A stretch of DNA of 64,000 bases, from assembly GCF_000954115.1 (NCBI RefSeq), contig NZ_CP010797.1, positions 2,604,001 through 2,668,000 of the forward strand. Reading direction: 5' to 3'. A model generated the notes under the pieces. It was not told the origin of the DNA, did no database searches, and was given only the letters and a program-made list of their open reading frames with translations. The DNA is from Rhodococcus sp. B7740. GTDB taxonomy: Bacteria > Actinomycetota > Actinomycetes > Mycobacteriales > Mycobacteriaceae. Positions 7,962 to 18,498 of the stretch are shown here, piece after piece (positions within the stretch are counted from its first letter, which is position 1; every line of letters starts with the position of its first letter). Made by a program: the position numbers and the translations under genes.

Positions 7962-8726
7962 TCAACGGCCCGCTGGAACGCGGACCCCCAATGATGCCGC
8001 CGCTCTGCGTACTTCGGCGACGAGCTGACCTCGCACATTCTCGTCGAACGATTCTGCAGGACCCGTCACGCCGAGAACGGCAGTCAGAGTGCCATCCTGG
8101 GCGCGGACCGGTGCCGTGACCGAGGCGATCCCGAACAGTCGTTCGCTGATCGAGAACGCGTATCCGTCACGTCGTATCTGCTCGAGTTGGGAACTCAAGT
8201 CGGCTTTGCTGAGAACGCTGCCATCTGCGTGCGCGATCTCGGCGACGCCGGCCACCGCATCGTCTATCTCGGCATCGTTCATCTCCGCGAGGATCGTCTT
8301 TCCTGCCCCACCGAGATGCAGAGGGAGCCGCTCTCCTACGGGCAGGACGTAGCTGAGCGGATGATCGCTCTCCACGCGTGCGATGAGCACTCGACTGTTC
8401 TCGACACGCACGTAGATCGATGCAGTGAATCCGGTGTTGGCAGCAAGCTGTTGCAGGACCGGCTGAGCGAGCACGCTGAGCGGGTTGGTCACCATGAACG
8501 CATGCGCGACAGCGAGGGCGGCGGGACCCGCGGTGTATCCGTCTGCCGATCGCGCCGCGAAACCTCGCTCCGACAACACCCCGAGGATGCGTTGCACAGT
8601 GGCGACGTGCAGATCGGCAAGACGGGCGAGTTCGCTGAGCCGGAGAGGTTGCTTCGCTGATTGCAGCACTGTGAGGACATCGAAAGCGCGGTCGAGAGAC
8701 CGCATGTTGCCTGCCGGCGCTGCCAT
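7962..8726 (-). CDS. IclR family transcriptional regulator
   Basis: The protein has 254 residues. It has an N-terminal winged helix (residues about 8-65: LDRAFDVLTVL, LSELARLADLHVATVQRILG) and the IclR effector-binding domain (LHLGGAGKTILAEM, then SISERLFGIASVTAPV). The start is supported by GAGAGGA about 7 bases upstream. It is the last gene of a minus-strand run containing cyclase, transporter and fusion-enzyme genes, with a 56-base gap after the cyclase gene. IclR members usually control adjacent catabolic genes and bind small acids, so local control is likely. A palindrome at 12793 before the first gene of the run is its best candidate operator. Confidence 0.92.
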   Translation of the reverse strand: MAAPAGNMRSLDRAFDVLTVLQSAKQPLRLSELARLADLHVATVQRILGVLSERGFAARSADGYTAGPAALAVAHAFMVTNPLSVLAQPVLQQLAANTGFTASIYVRVENSRVLIARVESDHPLSYVLPVGERLPLHLGGAGKTILAEMNDAEIDDAVAGVAEIAHADGSVLSKADLSSQLEQIRRDGYAFSISERLFGIASVTAPVRAQDGTLTAVLGVTGPAESFDENVRGQLVAEVRRAAASLGVRVPAGR

Positions 8727-8782
8727 TGTTGTCCTCTCCGAGATTTACTCAAGAGAACTTATCACTGTGCGAGAACGACTTG

Positions 8783-9784
8783 TCAGCGCAGTGCGGTCGC
8801 GTTGCACGGCGATCCGACGCCGCCGACGATCGGTAATGGTTTGACGGTGAGCATGGCCTCCCATACGTCGTTGGCGCGGCTGTCTGCGACCAGTTCGGTG
8901 AGGTTCCACAGCTCGCCGAGCGGAACACCGAGTTTCGCGATCAACTCCTGGTGCATCATTCCTCGGTCCTCGGGTGCCGAGTGCAGGAACGGGCTGTCCT
9001 CGACAACCGGCAATACTTCCACGGCGAACGTGTCGGTAGCGAACAACGCGATCTTGTTGTCCCACAACCACTCGAGCAACGCCGGGTGTTGCGCGAATCC
9101 GGTCGCGCGTCTTCCATCTCGGACGGAATTCTGCTCCTCACCGGTCGCATTGAGATACCAGCGTGCCCAGCCGGTATGGACGAGTATCAGATCTCCCGGT
9201 CGGACTTCGACCTGCTGTGCACGAACGGCATCGTCGAGCAGGTTCGCGTCCAGTGCGGGACCGTCGAGGTGGTCGAGAGGGGTGCCGTTCTCGATCATCA
9301 TTCCTTCGATATCGAGGACCAGCCCGCGCCCGACGATCGGTGCATCCGCCCACGCTTGCACTCCCAGGCGTGGTGCGCCGACCACGATGGCGGCGTCGTC
9401 GACCCCGTCGTAGAAGCCGTGACCGGAGACCCTGCGGTGACGGAGACCGTCGAGGTGGCTGCTCGTCTGCAGAAAGAAGTGGTCCAGGACGTCGTCTCGC
9501 GATTGTTCGTGGGCGCTGACGATGGTGTGCGTCGGTGCGGACCGTGAACGCGCCATCGGCGGATCGAACGCACCCACCGCATAGTCGAGACTGAAACACT
9601 CTCCGCGAGTGACGATCCGGGCCGCCTCCACGATGTGTCGAGGACCGGCGAAATTGGCGGTACCTCGGTCGGGATCGTCGAACAAACCCCAGCTGGATCC
9701 AGTCGGTACACCGTCGGTGCGCGTCACCAGGTCTGCGTACGGGGACCCCGTATGCAAACCCGGTGCCACGTGTCGATCGGTCAT
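8783..9784 (-). CDS. Cyclase family protein (kynurenine-formamidase fold hydrolase)
   Basis: The protein has 333 residues. It matches the cyclase/kynurenine formamidase family: the metal-binding HxGTHxD-like segment appears as SSHLDGLRHR near residue 110, with RPGDLILVHTGW and a terminal DTFAVEVLP. Members hydrolyse amides, lactones or related bonds with a divalent metal. The ATG at 9784 overlaps the end of the upstream small membrane gene (ATGA), so translation is coupled. In this operon it probably opens or hydrolyses the compound imported by the TRAP-type permease. The substrate itself cannot be read from the sequence. Confidence 0.87.
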   Translation of the reverse strand: MTDRHVAPGLHTGSPYADLVTRTDGVPTGSSWGLFDDPDRGTANFAGPRHIVEAARIVTRGECFSLDYAVGAFDPPMARSRSAPTHTIVSAHEQSRDDVLDHFFLQTSSHLDGLRHRRVSGHGFYDGVDDAAIVVGAPRLGVQAWADAPIVGRGLVLDIEGMMIENGTPLDHLDGPALDANLLDDAVRAQQVEVRPGDLILVHTGWARWYLNATGEEQNSVRDGRRATGFAQHPALLEWLWDNKIALFATDTFAVEVLPVVEDSPFLHSAPEDRGMMHQELIAKLGVPLGELWNLTELVADSRANDVWEAMLTVKPLPIVGGVGSPCNATALR

Positions 9785-10053
9785 GCGTGTCCCGAGGTCA
9801 CCGTGCGCGCGGAGTCCTCCACCGCCGAAGATTCGTCGTCGGTTCGATGAAAGTACGACAACGCGAATGCGAGCAGCCCGGCAATACCGGCGGACCCATA
9901 AGCCCACGGGGCAAGCAGCTCCTCGATGTGCGTGACGAACTCGCCGTCACCGGCGACGAGTCCACCACCCTGAAGGACGACAATCGCCAGTCCCCCGAGC
10001 AGGAAGGCCACCACGCTGACCCTGAAGATCGTCGAGATGCATTTTTCGAGCAT
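9781..10053 (-). CDS. Small two-helix membrane protein of the TRAP-type transporter operon
   Basis: The protein has 90 residues. Hydrophobic helices lie at about residues 10-33 (FRVSVVAFLLGGLAIVVLQ) and 50-68 (WAYGSAGIAGLLAFALSYF), and the C-terminal tail is acidic. It lies 23 bases after the large permease gene and overlaps the cyclase gene by four bases. Its place matches that of a DctQ-type small subunit, but it has two helices rather than four and no recognisable DctQ motif. It may be a reduced small subunit or a distinct accessory protein. Confidence 0.75.
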   Translation of the reverse strand: MLEKCISTIFRVSVVAFLLGGLAIVVLQGGGLVAGDGEFVTHIEELLAPWAYGSAGIAGLLAFALSYFHRTDDESSAVEDSARTVTSGHA

Positions 10054-10076
10054 GGACTTTCCTTTCGTGGTGGTCA

Positions 10077-11417
10077 TCAGCTGACCGGAAGGAGGCCGAG
10101 TGCGATGAGAACTCCAACGCCGAGAATCGGGATGCAGTAGTACTTCAACAACGGGACGAACATCTTCGCTGGGTCGACGCGTGCAATACCTGCGGCGACG
10201 TAGATCGGGGCTCCAGACGGGGGCGACGCGCCCTCGGTGGATGCGAAGACCAGCACGGCTGCGGCCGCAACCGGTGCGGGAATACCGACACCGACCAGTG
10301 CAGCAACGGCGACACCGCCGACGGCGGCCATCGTGGCCGACGCGGTGAGCGGGATAGCGATGACGACGATGATGACGCCGACCAGAATGGCCATCAGCCA
10401 CGCGGGTGCGCTGAGGTTTGCCAGCATGGTGGTGAGCTGCTCGGGAAGCCCGAGATCGCCGAGGACGTTCGAGGCGGAGAAGGCTGCCACGATGGTGACG
10501 CCGATGACGCCGAACTGAGGTGCTGTGTCGCCGAGAATCTTCCACCATCCTTTACCGGTCTTCGGCAGATGACGGCGGCCGAGGAAGAACACAAGAAGAA
10601 TCATCAGAACCGGGATCCAGGTGATCAGGCTGAGCGCGCTGGACATCACGAGGTCGGTGTACTCGGCGATCGGGGCCGCAATCGGACCGCGGGTGAGCAA
10701 CAACGGAATGATGATCGGAACGAAGAGCAGCAGTGACGTCCATCCGGCGCGCAGGCTCTTGCGAGCGGGAATGCGGTCTTCCTCGGCTATGGGCTGCAGG
10801 CCGTTCTTGCGGACCAGATAGTAGTTGAGCACCAATCGGTAACCCAGGCACCACAATCCGGCCAGAGCAAGGGGAAGGATGATCTCATCGGGTTCCATCA
10901 AACCGGTGACGGTGGTGGAGCCGACGAGGATGAACATGGTCGCACTGAAGGGGAAAGTCACACCCATTCCCGCGCAGCCTGCGACGACGGTGGCGGACAG
11001 TTCGCCGCTGACGCCGGATCGCTTCATCCACGGCACCGTGACGGATCCGACGGCAGCAGTGACGGACGCACCGACGTGCGCGATGGCACCGAACATGCCA
11101 CCCGCCACCGTCGAGGTGTAGATCGGTCCGCCGCGGAGGCGGCCGAAGAAGGTGTTCAGAATATCGATGAGGCGGTCGAGTACCGGCGTCTTGGCCAGCA
11201 CGAAGCTCATGAAGATGAAGGCCAGTCCGGCGAAGGTGACCTCTTCCTGCATCGAGTCGAGGAATCCGTGCCACATGTATTCGGGCGCGCTCCGGCCGGC
11301 GAACGCACCGACCACAAGGAACCCGACGATCATCGCCTCGCCGATGTTTCGTTTGAGCACCGCGTTCCAGAAGATGATGGCGACGATGAACGACACCAGC
11401 GCCCAGATGGCAATCAT
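10077..11417 (-). CDS. TRAP-type (DctM-like) large permease subunit
   Basis: The 446-residue protein is strongly hydrophobic with about 11-12 helices. It contains the family's conserved glycine-rich segments (GGMFGAIAHVGASVTAAVGS and ASTEGASPPSGAPIYVAAG). These resemble DctM permeases of tripartite ATP-independent transporters for organic acids. No DctP-type periplasmic binding protein gene is in the operon, which is odd for a TRAP system. The start overlaps the stop of the upstream fusion-enzyme gene (ATGA). Import of a carboxylate is the family expectation; the actual substrate is unknown. Confidence 0.88.
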   Translation of the reverse strand: MIAIWALVSFIVAIIFWNAVLKRNIGEAMIVGFLVVGAFAGRSAPEYMWHGFLDSMQEEVTFAGLAFIFMSFVLAKTPVLDRLIDILNTFFGRLRGGPIYTSTVAGGMFGAIAHVGASVTAAVGSVTVPWMKRSGVSGELSATVVAGCAGMGVTFPFSATMFILVGSTTVTGLMEPDEIILPLALAGLWCLGYRLVLNYYLVRKNGLQPIAEEDRIPARKSLRAGWTSLLLFVPIIIPLLLTRGPIAAPIAEYTDLVMSSALSLITWIPVLMILLVFFLGRRHLPKTGKGWWKILGDTAPQFGVIGVTIVAAFSASNVLGDLGLPEQLTTMLANLSAPAWLMAILVGVIIVVIAIPLTASATMAAVGGVAVAALVGVGIPAPVAAAAVLVFASTEGASPPSGAPIYVAAGIARVDPAKMFVPLLKYYCIPILGVGVLIALGLLPVS

Positions 11418-12775
11418 GACGCGGTCCTGGCTGCGATGATCGCGGCGCGGCGTTGCGCTTCGTCGGCCTCGACGGCACGGCCACCGGCCAGGCTGCCGAA
11501 GGCTTCGGCTGCGGGGACGATGATGACGCCGTCGTCATCGGCGACGACGAGATCACCCGGGTTACAGACGACACCGCCGATCGCGACGGGGATGTCGTTG
11601 TAGCCGGGGCCGTCCTTGTACGGCCCCGCCGGGCTGACCGCTCTGGCCCACACTCCGAAGCCGATCTCTTCGAGCACGTCGATGTCTCGGGCTGCGCCGT
11701 CGATGATCATGCCGACACAGCCACGGGAGCGGGCGCGCTCGGCGAGCAGTTCCCCCATCAAGGCACGGTTGGGGTCGCCATGTCCGTTGATGACGATCAC
11801 CTCACCGGGGAGCACCTTCGCCACCGCCGCCTGCAGGGCTTTGTTGTCTCCTGCTCTGGTCCAGACCGTACGCGCCCGACCAACGGTGCGAGCACCTTTC
11901 CACATTGCCCGAATGCCCGAGTCGACCATTCCCATACGTGCGCGAGCGTCGCCGATGTTCGCGACCGGCAGTTTTGCGTAGGCCTCGGCGAGTTCACCGA
12001 CGTCGCGCCCGTTTGCATCGGCCAGCGCGGCATGCAACTCGGCTGTCGCCGTGGCGAGGACTGGACGGACACCGAGCTCGTCGAGCAGTTCTACCGACGC
12101 CGCCGCTTCCACCGCGCGCCGGGCCGCGTGCTTCCGGGTGCCCTCGCGCAGTCGATCGAGGGCTTCGAAGCCATCCGACAGCTCGGCGGCGATCTGACCG
12201 CGTACCCACTGCTCGGCACCCGCCGCAGCACCGGCGTCGGTGGATTCCACGATGAGCGCGCCGAGACCTTTCATGAAGCTGCTACGCAGCAACTTTCGTC
12301 GTGAAGCATCGCCGGGCGCACCGCCGATATCTTCGACCGGAGCCCCCAGCGCCCGGAAATGGCTTGCCGCCGAGCTCGAACCGGAGCCGCTGACGACCAG
12401 GCCAGTGCGTGCACCGTGCGCCGGGACGGAACCGATCACGGCGACGTCGGCGAAAGCGACCCCGGTGGCGACCGATACCGCCGCTGCCACGTCGTTCTTC
12501 ACAACAGCGGATGCGGAGTTCATGTCCGCGTACGTCGTTCCCGAGCTCAGGTGCGGAGCCGCGGCCGTCGCGGCCTGCACGGCCACCTTCGAGCTGGTCA
12601 GGCTCAAGACCAGATCGGCACCGTTTACTGCGTCCGCCACGTCGTCGAACCGGATGACCTCCGACGGCGTTGCCGTGTCCGCGGGATCGAATCCTGAAAC
12701 GTCCCAACCGATTGCCGCAAATCCCGACGAGTAGAGGGTGCCCGCTTCGCCGAGCCCCAGGATAGCTACCTTCAT
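11414..12775 (-). CDS. Fusion protein: NAD(P)-binding dehydrogenase-like domain (with DUF1932-like part) plus RraA-family aldolase/decarboxylase domain
   Basis: The protein has 453 residues. The N-terminal 150 residues form a Rossmann domain with VAILGLGEAG and LVLSLTSSKVAVQAA, as in 3-hydroxyisobutyrate/6-phosphogluconate dehydrogenase relatives. Residues about 160-250 look like the DUF1932 helical domain (KGLGALIVES). From about 270 on it is RraA-like, with VVINGHGDPNRALMGELLA, the catalytic RD pair in DGAARDIDVLEE, and GDLVVADDDGVIIVP. RraA-fold enzymes cleave 4-hydroxy-4-methyl-2-oxoglutarate or decarboxylate oxaloacetate. Two ATGs are adjacent; the second (12775) is better spaced from GAGAGG. 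It is first in the operon. Both activities sit on one chain, suggesting sequential steps. Confidence 0.85.
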   Translation of the reverse strand: MKVAILGLGEAGTLYSSGFAAIGWDVSGFDPADTATPSEVIRFDDVADAVNGADLVLSLTSSKVAVQAATAAAPHLSSGTTYADMNSASAVVKNDVAAAVSVATGVAFADVAVIGSVPAHGARTGLVVSGSGSSSAASHFRALGAPVEDIGGAPGDASRRKLLRSSFMKGLGALIVESTDAGAAAGAEQWVRGQIAAELSDGFEALDRLREGTRKHAARRAVEAAASVELLDELGVRPVLATATAELHAALADANGRDVGELAEAYAKLPVANIGDARARMGMVDSGIRAMWKGARTVGRARTVWTRAGDNKALQAAVAKVLPGEVIVINGHGDPNRALMGELLAERARSRGCVGMIIDGAARDIDVLEEIGFGVWARAVSPAGPYKDGPGYNDIPVAIGGVVCNPGDLVVADDDGVIIVPAAEAFGSLAGGRAVEADEAQRRAAIIAARTAS

Positions 12776-12792
12776 CATTTCCTCTCATACAA

Positions 12793-12807
12793 TGATAGTT
12801 CCTATCA
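12793..12807. promoter_or_regulatory. Palindrome upstream of the TRAP/fusion operon, candidate IclR operator
   Basis: TGATAG-TTC-CTATCA is a perfect 6-base inverted repeat with a 3-base spacer, 18 bases before the first gene of the operon. The size and position suit an IclR-type operator. Upstream of the iclR gene, a degenerate half-site (TGATAAG) is seen near 8757-8765. Binding by this IclR is inferred. Confidence 0.5.
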
Positions 12808-13187
12808 CTTGATGTTGTAATGGTGGTCACAGCCGAGTAGAGATGTCAAGTAGGTCGCATACGACGACTCAGCAAGTCGGCGGGCACCGAACCGGCTACG
12901 GATGCAGCGAGCGCGAACCGTGCGGGCCGTCCCTGCAGGCGAGATACGTTGATGGACAGATCAACTGCCGCCAGGGCCCGATGGCCGGGAGTCGCTGCCG
13001 AACCCGCCTGCCGCCGGATGCGTCGGACAGAAGCTTCCAACTGTAGTAACGACGCAACATCGACGGCCGGACCTCGAGTCAGGACGAGTGCTGGGAAGCG
13101 ACCGCCGGTCGATGGCATTCCGCCGGTCGTCGCCGGTAGTGCGCAACCCGGCCCGGACCACCCCCACCTCGAACTACGCTCGCAGAC
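12808..13187. other. Intergenic region between divergent operons, no convincing gene
   Basis: This region of about 380 bases separates the TRAP/fusion operon from prpE. A minus-strand frame of 90 residues (12846-13118) has ordinary composition but no ribosome-binding site and no recognisable motif. Plus-strand frames are short and arginine-rich. It contains the prpE promoter at its right end; nothing else stands out. Confidence 0.5.
13175..13180 (+). promoter_or_regulatory. Putative -10 element of a leaderless prpE promoter
   Basis: TACGCT fits TANNNT and lies 7 bases before the prpE ATG, with no ribosome-binding site in between. The arrangement matches several other starts in this window. 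Confidence 0.5.
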
Positions 13188-15044
<1,857 letters not shown>

Positions 15045-15104
15045 GCGGCATCAATTCGCGCAACGATGGCCGAAACCCGCGCGCCAGGGGTCGTTCGCGC
15101 GAGA

Positions 15105-15110
15105 TAGCGT
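15105..15110 (+). promoter_or_regulatory. Putative -10 element of a leaderless promoter
   Basis: TAGCGT lies 7 bases before the ATG of the EamA-family gene, with no ribosome-binding site in between. It sits in the 73-base gap after prpE. Confidence 0.45.
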
Positions 15111-15117
15111 CGTGCTC

Positions 15118-16020
15118 ATGACAGATCTCGACACCCGTCCCGCCGTCGATTGGCTCGCCCTCGGCGCAGTCACCGTCACGGTGATCTCGTGGGCCTCGGC
15201 CTTCGTCGCGATTCGCGGCGTCGGCGAATCCTTCGGGGCGGGCCCGCTCGCGCTGGGTCGGCTGCTGATCGGATCTGTGGCACTCGGCGCGATAGTTGTG
15301 GCCAGAAGGCAGTGGGTCAAGCCCAACCGCACACAGTGGCTGCAGATCGTCAGTATCGGCGTGTTCTGGTTCGGCATCTACAACGTCGCCCTCAATGCCG
15401 CCGAGCAACGCGTCGATGCCGGTACGACGTCGATGATCATTCAGATCGGTCCGATTCTGGTCGCCCTGTTCGCGGGTCTGCTTCTGGGCGAGGGCTTTCC
15501 GAAGTGGTTGGTGATCGGTGCGGGCATAGCATTCGCCGGCGCGGTCATGGTCGGTGTCGTCACGGCGGTGACCACGACGTCGACCACCAAGACCGACGCC
15601 GATTTCCTCGGTATCGCTCTGTGCCTGGTGTCCGCGGTGACCTACGCCATCGGAGTGCTCAGCCAGAAGCCGGTGCTGCGCACCATCCCCGGACTTCAGG
15701 TGACGTGGATGGCATGCACCATCGGCGCGGTGTGCACGCTGCCCTTCGCACCGGCGCTGCTCGACGACCTCGGGGCTGCCTCGGCCGGTGCCACCGGCGG
15801 ATTGATCTACCTCGGCCTGGTCCCGACGGCACTGGCCTTCAGCACCTGGGCCTATGCGCTGACGCGGATGAACGCCGGCAAGCTCGGGATCACCACGTAC
15901 GCCGTGCCACCGATCACGATCACGCTGGCCTGGCTCCTGTTGGGTGAGGTGCCGCATTACCTCGCCGTGGTCGGCGGAGTGATCTGCCTGGTGGGCGTCG
16001 GATTGTCCCGCAAAAGATAG
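15118..16020 (+). CDS. DMT superfamily transporter (EamA family)
   Basis: The 300-residue protein has ten hydrophobic segments in two repeated EamA halves (residues about 15-145 and 160-298). Hallmarks are SWASAFVAIRGVGESFG in helix 1 and the late helix TYAVPPITITLAWLLLGE. Members export metabolites or amino acids. The gene stands alone downstream of prpE. Its TAG stop directly abuts a short repeated element that fills the gap to the converging photolyase gene. Substrate unknown. Confidence 0.9.
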   Translation: MTDLDTRPAVDWLALGAVTVTVISWASAFVAIRGVGESFGAGPLALGRLLIGSVALGAIVVARRQWVKPNRTQWLQIVSIGVFWFGIYNVALNAAEQRVDAGTTSMIIQIGPILVALFAGLLLGEGFPKWLVIGAGIAFAGAVMVGVVTAVTTTSTTKTDADFLGIALCLVSAVTYAIGVLSQKPVLRTIPGLQVTWMACTIGAVCTLPFAPALLDDLGAASAGATGGLIYLGLVPTALAFSTWAYALTRMNAGKLGITTYAVPPITITLAWLLLGEVPHYLAVVGGVICLVGVGLSRKR

Positions 16021-16083
16021 GGGTCACTTCGCAGGCTCCGCTCCCGCAGGAGTTAGGGGTCACTCCGCAGGCTCCGCTCCCGC
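16021..16083. repeat. Dispersed short repeat, two units (period 36)
   Basis: Two 27-base units at 16021-16047 and 16057-16083 share GGTCACT-YCGCAGGCTCC-GCTCCCGC and are separated by 9 bases. They exactly fill the gap between the converging stop codons of the DMT transporter and photolyase genes. The core CGCAGGCTCC recurs at 32780, 36670 and 52259. Each unit can form a small stem (GCGGG pairing with CCTGC around a 7-base loop when read on the minus strand). The position could also serve as a shared transcript end, though no T-run follows. Confidence 0.8.
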
Positions 16084-16084
16084 G

Positions 16085-17413
16085 CTAGATCGCCTTGAAG
16101 CGGGCGATCGCCACCTCACGCTCGTGCTTGTGGTCGACGATCGGATCCACGTAGTCCTTGGGTCGACCGAACTTCAACGTGTGCACGGCTTTTCCTTCTT
16201 CGCCGCGCAGCTCCGGCACCCAGCGTCGGACGTAGTCCCCGGTGGGGTCGAACTTCTCGCCCTGAGTGATCGGGTTGAACACACGAAAGTACGGCGAGGC
16301 GTCGGTACCGGTCCCGGCGGTCCATTGCCACCCGTGCTGATTGTTGGCCAGATCGCCGTCGACGAGGTGCTGCATGAAGTAGCGCGCTCCCCGCCACCAC
16401 GGCAGATGCAGATCCTTGACGAGGAACGACGCCACGATCATCCGCACTCGATTGTGCATCCACTTCTCGGAGTTCAGCTGCCGCATACCGGCATCGACGA
16501 TCGGAAAGCCCGTTTCGCCCTTGCACCAAGCGTCGAACAACTCGTCGGCGTGCTTGCCCGAGTCCAATTCGATGGCGTCGAACTTCTTGACGTAGTTCTC
16601 CCTGGCACTGTCGGGTCGCTGAAAGAGGATGTCGGCGTAGAAGTCTCGCCAGCAGATCTGTCTGCGGTACGACGCCGCACCCTCGCTGCGGAGCTTTCCC
16701 AGGTCGGCCAACATCGTCCGTGGATGAATGGTTCCGTACTTCAGATGCACCGACATCCGGCTCGTCGAATCGAGATCGGGACGGTTGCGCTCGTCGTCGT
16801 ACGCCGAGACCTCGTCGAGGAATTCCTTCCACTGCTTCGACGCAGCTGCCTCACCCGCCGCCGCGTCGGATGCATCCTTCTCGGAGGGAATCTTCACTCG
16901 CCGAACGCCTTTCACCTCGTCCGGGTCGATCCAGTCGGCGGAGTCGGCCGATGTGTCCGCCGGACCGCGCCACCCGTGTTCCAGCCACTGGCGCGAGTAC
17001 GGCGTGAACACCTTGTACGGCTCCCCGTCGTTCTTGACGATCCGCCCGGGGGCGACCGCGTACGGAGACCCGGTCTCGACCAGAGTCACCTTCTCGCCCA
17101 CACGCTTGTCTCGCTCACGCCCGTACGGACCGTAGTCGGCGCTGATGTGCACGTCCTCGGTGCCGATCGCCTTCGCCACCTTCGGGACCACCGTCTCGGG
17201 GTCACCGTGGACGACCATCAGCCGGCCGTCGAGTTGCTCGTCGAGTGCTTCGAGCGACCGGAACAGAAAATCCTTGCGCGGTCCGCCGGACGGCTTCAGC
17301 AGCCGATCGTCGAGCACGAAGAGCCCGAGCACCGGGTCTCCCGACTCGGCAGCGGCGGTGAGGGTGGGCAGATCCCCCAGACGGAGATCACGGCGAAACC
17401 AGACGATCGACAT
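16085..17413 (-). CDS. phr: Deoxyribodipyrimidine photolyase
   Basis: The 442-residue enzyme uses light to split cyclobutane pyrimidine dimers. The N-terminal antenna domain opens with SIVWFRRDLRLGD, typical of class I photolyases. The C-terminal FAD-binding domain has WRDFYADILF, KWMHNRVRM and the signature NNQHGWQW...GTDASPYFRVFNP, with the tryptophans of the electron-transfer chain in context. A short acidic, alanine-rich insert is near residue 190. The ATG at 17413 is chosen because it starts exactly at the antenna domain. Cryptochrome function is possible but less likely. Confidence 0.93.
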   Translation of the reverse strand: MSIVWFRRDLRLGDLPTLTAAAESGDPVLGLFVLDDRLLKPSGGPRKDFLFRSLEALDEQLDGRLMVVHGDPETVVPKVAKAIGTEDVHISADYGPYGRERDKRVGEKVTLVETGSPYAVAPGRIVKNDGEPYKVFTPYSRQWLEHGWRGPADTSADSADWIDPDEVKGVRRVKIPSEKDASDAAAGEAAASKQWKEFLDEVSAYDDERNRPDLDSTSRMSVHLKYGTIHPRTMLADLGKLRSEGAASYRRQICWRDFYADILFQRPDSARENYVKKFDAIELDSGKHADELFDAWCKGETGFPIVDAGMRQLNSEKWMHNRVRMIVASFLVKDLHLPWWRGARYFMQHLVDGDLANNQHGWQWTAGTGTDASPYFRVFNPITQGEKFDPTGDYVRRWVPELRGEEGKAVHTLKFGRPKDYVDPIVDHKHEREVAIARFKAI

Positions 17414-17552
17414 GCTTTCAGTCTTACCCACCGCGGTCCCGAGCAATCCCCGGCTCGACCCTTCGATTCTCAGAGAACCGCCAACCACGACTCACCAAGG
17501 CCGCAACAACGACCTCTAGCTTGGGATATACCGAACAGACAAGGAGAACATC

Positions 17553-17759
17553 ATGACGAACACACGCCCCTTCCCCGGTGCACTCTCCCTGATCGACAGC
17601 ACCTGCACCTTCGAGAAGTACTACGAGCAGCTCTACGCAAAGGCACCCGCACTGGCCTGGTCGCTCGATGCCGACACCGGACGCCGCAGTGCCCTCGAGG
17701 ACTTCTTCGCCAAGACGCCCGAGGAACGCCGCACCACCGTCGACAGCTGGGTTGCATAG
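17553..17759 (+). CDS. Small conserved-type hypothetical protein
   Basis: The 68-residue soluble protein has an excellent ribosome-binding site (AAGGAGAAC, 3 bases before ATG). It is acidic and probably helical, with [20 protein letters not shown] at the start and [14 protein letters not shown] near the end. One cysteine is present, with no membrane segment. Its TAG stop forms part of the -10-like TAGCAT before prrA. Function is not recognised. Confidence 0.8.
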   Translation: MTNTRPFPGALSLIDSTCTFEKYYEQLYAKAPALAWSLDADTGRRSALEDFFAKTPEERRTTVDSWVA

Positions 17760-17769
17760 CATTGGTCCG

Positions 17770-18498
17770 GTGACCGAATCGCCGAGCACCCCCGCCACCG
17801 TTCTCGTCGTCGACGACGACGCAGACGTGTTGTCGTCACTGCAACGCGGCCTGCGCCTGTCCGGGTTCACCGTCATCACCGCGTCGGACGGTGCGGAGGC
17901 GCTCGGCGTCGTGTCGCGATCGATGCCCCACGCCATCGTGCTCGACATCAACATGCCGGTGCTCGACGGTGCCAGCGTGGTGACCGCGTTGCGCGCCATG
18001 GGAAACGACATCCCGATCTGCGTACTCAGTGCCCGCAGCTCGGTCGACGATCGCATCGCCGGACTCGAATCCGGTGCCGACGACTACCTCACCAAACCGT
18101 TCGTGTTGGCCGAGCTCGTCGCTCGGATCCGAGCCATGCTGCGCCGTCGCGGCACCGGTCCGGTTGTGCCGGTGGCAGATTCGGGCGCACCGAACTCGGC
18201 CGTCGCGATCGGCACCCTGGTGGTCGACATCCCCGGCTATCGCGTCCACCGCGGCGGAGCCGACATCGACCTGACCAAGCGCGAATTCGAGTTGCTCGCG
18301 ATCCTGGCTCGCAACAAGGGCGTCGTTCTCACACGTGAACGACTGCTCGAACTGGTCTGGGGCTACGACTTCGTTGCCGACACCAACGTCGTCGACGTGT
18401 TCGTCGGATACCTCCGACGCAAACTCGAGGCCGACGGGTCGCCGCGCATCCTGCACACGGTCCGCGGGGTCGGCTTCGTCGTCCGGGACGCCCCATGA
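17770..18498 (+). CDS. prrA: Response regulator PrrA (OmpR family)
   Basis: The protein has 242 residues. The receiver domain (about 12-125) has acidic pocket VVDDD, phosphoacceptor Asp in [12 protein letters not shown] and the conserved Lys in DDYLTKPF. The C-terminal winged-helix domain covers about 145-240, with [17 protein letters not shown] and [10 protein letters not shown]. Similarity to mycobacterial PrrA is strong across both domains ([28 protein letters not shown]). The GTG lies 7 bases after TAGCAT, suggesting a leaderless start. It overlaps prrB as ATGA. In mycobacteria PrrA responds to hypoxia and nitrogen status and controls respiration; the same role is likely but not shown. 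Confidence 0.93.
   Translation: MTESPSTPATVLVVDDDADVLSSLQRGLRLSGFTVITASDGAEALGVVSRSMPHAIVLDINMPVLDGASVVTALRAMGNDIPICVLSARSSVDDRIAGLESGADDYLTKPFVLAELVARIRAMLRRRGTGPVVPVADSGAPNSAVAIGTLVVDIPGYRVHRGGADIDLTKREFELLAILARNKGVVLTRERLLELVWGYDFVADTNVVDVFVGYLRRKLEADGSPRILHTVRGVGFVVRDAP

Noticed and set aside
8757..8775. TGATAAG-like half-site before iclR as a second IclR operator
   Set aside because: Only one arm resembles the palindrome at 12793; the other arm does not match well enough to list it as a site.
16124..17773. Plus-strand open frame of 549 codons across the photolyase gene
   Set aside because: Antisense to a clear photolyase with all catalytic motifs; a product of high GC content.
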